From positions 1 to 15,245 of the forward strand of contig JAZNXR010000079.1 in NCBI GenBank assembly GCA_045593985.1: a stretch of 15,245 nt of DNA, in the 5' to 3' direction. Shown here piece by piece: positions 13,776 to 15,245 of the stretch. This DNA comes from Colimorpha_A sp045593985. GTDB taxonomy: Bacteria > Bacillota > Clostridia > Oscillospirales > CAG-272. Position 1 is the stretch's first letter, and every line of letters starts with the position of its first letter. The notes below the pieces were generated by a model, which was given only the letters and a program-made list of their open reading frames with translations, ran no database searches and had not been told where the DNA came from. The position numbers were made by a program, and so were the translations under genes.

Positions 13776-15245
13776 ATGACAGGCGAAAAATTCACATTAC
13801 TTCAATATCCAATAAGCGGAATATTAGGCTTGATAGAAACGGAACAGTTTGTAATCCCCGAAATACAGCGCCCCTTTGTTTGGAAACGGAGTCAGGTGCG
13901 CGATCTCATAGACTCTTTATACAATGGCTATCCCACCGGATACATAATAACTTGGAAAAATCCCGATGTAAAAACCAAGGACGGCGGTGTATCAAATGGT
14001 AAACACGTTTTGATTGACGGTCAGCAGCGTGTTACAGCTTTGATGGCTGCTATCGCTGGCAGAGAGGTGCTTGACGAGGACTTCAATCTTGATAGAATTA
14101 AGATTGCTTTCAATCCTCTTGCAACGGATGCGTCTAAACGTTTTGCGGTTCAAGATGCTTCTCATTTAAAGGACAAAAAATGGATACCTGATATTTCGGT
14201 TATCTTTGAAAATGGGTTTGATCCTTTTGATTTTGTTCCGAAATATTGCGCAGATAATCCCGGTGTAAAGCCTAACGATGTCAATAAGGCAATAACAGAA
14301 TTGAAGGGAATTGCTAATCGCCAAATCGGCGTTATTGAGCTTGACCACTCTTTGGAAATAGATGAGGTAACAGAGATATTTATTCGCATCAATTCCAAAG
14401 GAACTGCACTTAGTCAGTCTGACTTCGTAATGTCTAAGATGGCGGCAGACACCGATCATGGCGGCAATATGCTTAGAAAGACGGTCGACTATTTCTGCCA
14501 TCTTGCATCTAAGCCTGAATTCTATTCACACATGACTCATGATAGGGAATTCCAAGCATCTATCTATGCAGACAAGATTAAGTGGCTTGCCAAGGATTAC
14601 GATGATATATACGATCCCGACTATGGCGATATGCTCCGTGTTTCCTTTATGCATCAATTTCGCAGGGGAAAGCTTGCAGACCTTGTAAGCCTTCTTTCCG
14701 GTAGAGATTTCGAAACAAAGGAGTACCGTGACGATATCGTTGACAGTTCATATCAAAAACTCGAAAAAGGAATTCAGAACTTTATTAACGAGTATAACTT
14801 CGATCAGTTCATCATGGCGATCAAGGGTGCAGGATTCATCTCCAATAAACTTTTGAACTCTGCGATGACTCTTGATTTTGCATATACGCTCTATTTGATG
14901 TTGCTTGACGATCCTACGATTCCTAACGCTCAGATCAAGCGTTACGTTCAAAAGTGGTTCGTGATGTCAACTCTTACGCAGAGATACATAGGTTCTCCCG
15001 AATCAGTGATGGACAGAGATATGCGTAGTATAGCAGAAAAGGGATTCTTAAATTTCCTTGCAGATGTTGAAGCTTCTTCTCTGTCGGATACCTTCTGGAC
15101 AATCACGCTTCCTCAGAACCTTGAAACATCATCTGTAAATAGCCCGGCTTTCAATACCTTTATTGCGGCACAGATTAATCTGAATTGTAATTCTATGCTT
15201 ATGAATGGCACGAAGATATCCGACCTCATTACGATCTCAGGTGAT
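13776..15245 (+). CDS. DUF262 (GmrS-like) protein, partial at right edge
   Basis: The first 490 residues are visible and the frame is still open at the window end. Residues ~10-100 show the DUF262 signature: IPEIQRPFVWK (27-37) and LIDGQQRVTAL (79-89), where DGQQR is the nucleotide-handling motif of the ParB/Srx-like fold. FIRINSKGTALSQSDF (202-217) is the second conserved block. Residues ~230-490 look helical. GmrSD-family proteins pair this domain with a C-terminal DUF1524 HNH nuclease and cut modified or phage DNA in an NTP-dependent way; no HNH motif is visible before the edge, so the nuclease half is either just outside the window or absent. The ATG is supported by AAGAGGA 7 bases upstream. 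The gene has its own promoter after a terminator and starts a new unit; a phage-defence role follows from the family only. Confidence 0.88.
   Translation, partial: MTGEKFTLLQYPISGILGLIETEQFVIPEIQRPFVWKRSQVRDLIDSLYNGYPTGYIITWKNPDVKTKDGGVSNGKHVLIDGQQRVTALMAAIAGREVLDEDFNLDRIKIAFNPLATDASKRFAVQDASHLKDKKWIPDISVIFENGFDPFDFVPKYCADNPGVKPNDVNKAITELKGIANRQIGVIELDHSLEIDEVTEIFIRINSKGTALSQSDFVMSKMAADTDHGGNMLRKTVDYFCHLASKPEFYSHMTHDREFQASIYADKIKWLAKDYDDIYDPDYGDMLRVSFMHQFRRGKLADLVSLLSGRDFETKEYRDDIVDSSYQKLEKGIQNFINEYNFDQFIMAIKGAGFISNKLLNSAMTLDFAYTLYLMLLDDPTIPNAQIKRYVQKWFVMSTLTQRYIGSPESVMDRDMRSIAEKGFLNFLADVEASSLSDTFWTITLPQNLETSSVNSPAFNTFIAAQINLNCNSMLMNGTKISDLITISGD

Overview
The window looks like the chromosome of an anaerobic gut or rumen Bacillota, class Clostridia (Oscillospiraceae/Lachnospiraceae type). 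The basis is a T-box leader, consensus sigma-A promoters with strong AGGAGG-type ribosome binding sites, an ECF sigma factor of the clostridial type next to a membrane protein with BspA-like leucine-rich repeats, and a short lipoprotein signal. This is inference from gene style; no marker gene is present.

Region 1 (1-3801, minus strand) holds two tandem paralogues with an unusual architecture: XRE-type helix-turn-helix, then a cupin, then a complete acyl-CoA-synthetase-like AMP-forming ligase. The upstream copy (1537-3801) is preceded by a full T-box riboswitch with its own promoter, antiterminator and terminator. My reading of the specifier is AUC (isoleucine), and the UGGU bulge fits a tRNA with A73. 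The downstream copy runs off the left edge. It has its own near-perfect sigma-A promoter and most likely starts at a GTG.

Region 2 (4241-8295, plus strand) is divergent from region 1. It is a two-gene operon with a 4-bp overlap. The first protein is isopropylmalate-synthase-like: it keeps the regulatory LeuA domain but has lost the metal-binding and catalytic residues. The second is a one-piece fusion of a sugar-phosphate isomerase/epimerase-type TIM barrel to a third acyl-CoA synthetase. It ends at a strong terminator. Regions 1 and 2 together put three carboxylate-CoA ligases, a degenerate branched-chain-pathway enzyme and an isoleucine-type T-box around one divergent promoter region. The working hypothesis is a branched-chain (or other) carboxylate activation and salvage locus tied to isoleucine supply, for example 2-methylbutyrate to 2-methylbutyryl-CoA for reductive carboxylation. 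That is inference; no carboxylating oxidoreductase is in the window.

Region 3 (8385-11549) is an ECF sigma factor gene overlapping an 843-residue single-pass membrane protein. That protein has a short cytoplasmic N-terminus (probable anti-sigma function), a DK-rich linker, Fn3-like repeats and C-terminal LRR_5/BspA repeats, so the pair is a likely envelope-sensing unit.

Region 4 (11596-13635) is a single-gene unit for a 641-residue lipoprotein with a Cys/His motif and many YD/MORN-like repeats. Region 5 (13714-15245) is a DUF262 (GmrS-like) protein gene, cut by the right edge, probably part of a GmrSD-like defence protein. No tRNA, rRNA, CRISPR array or insertion sequence was seen.
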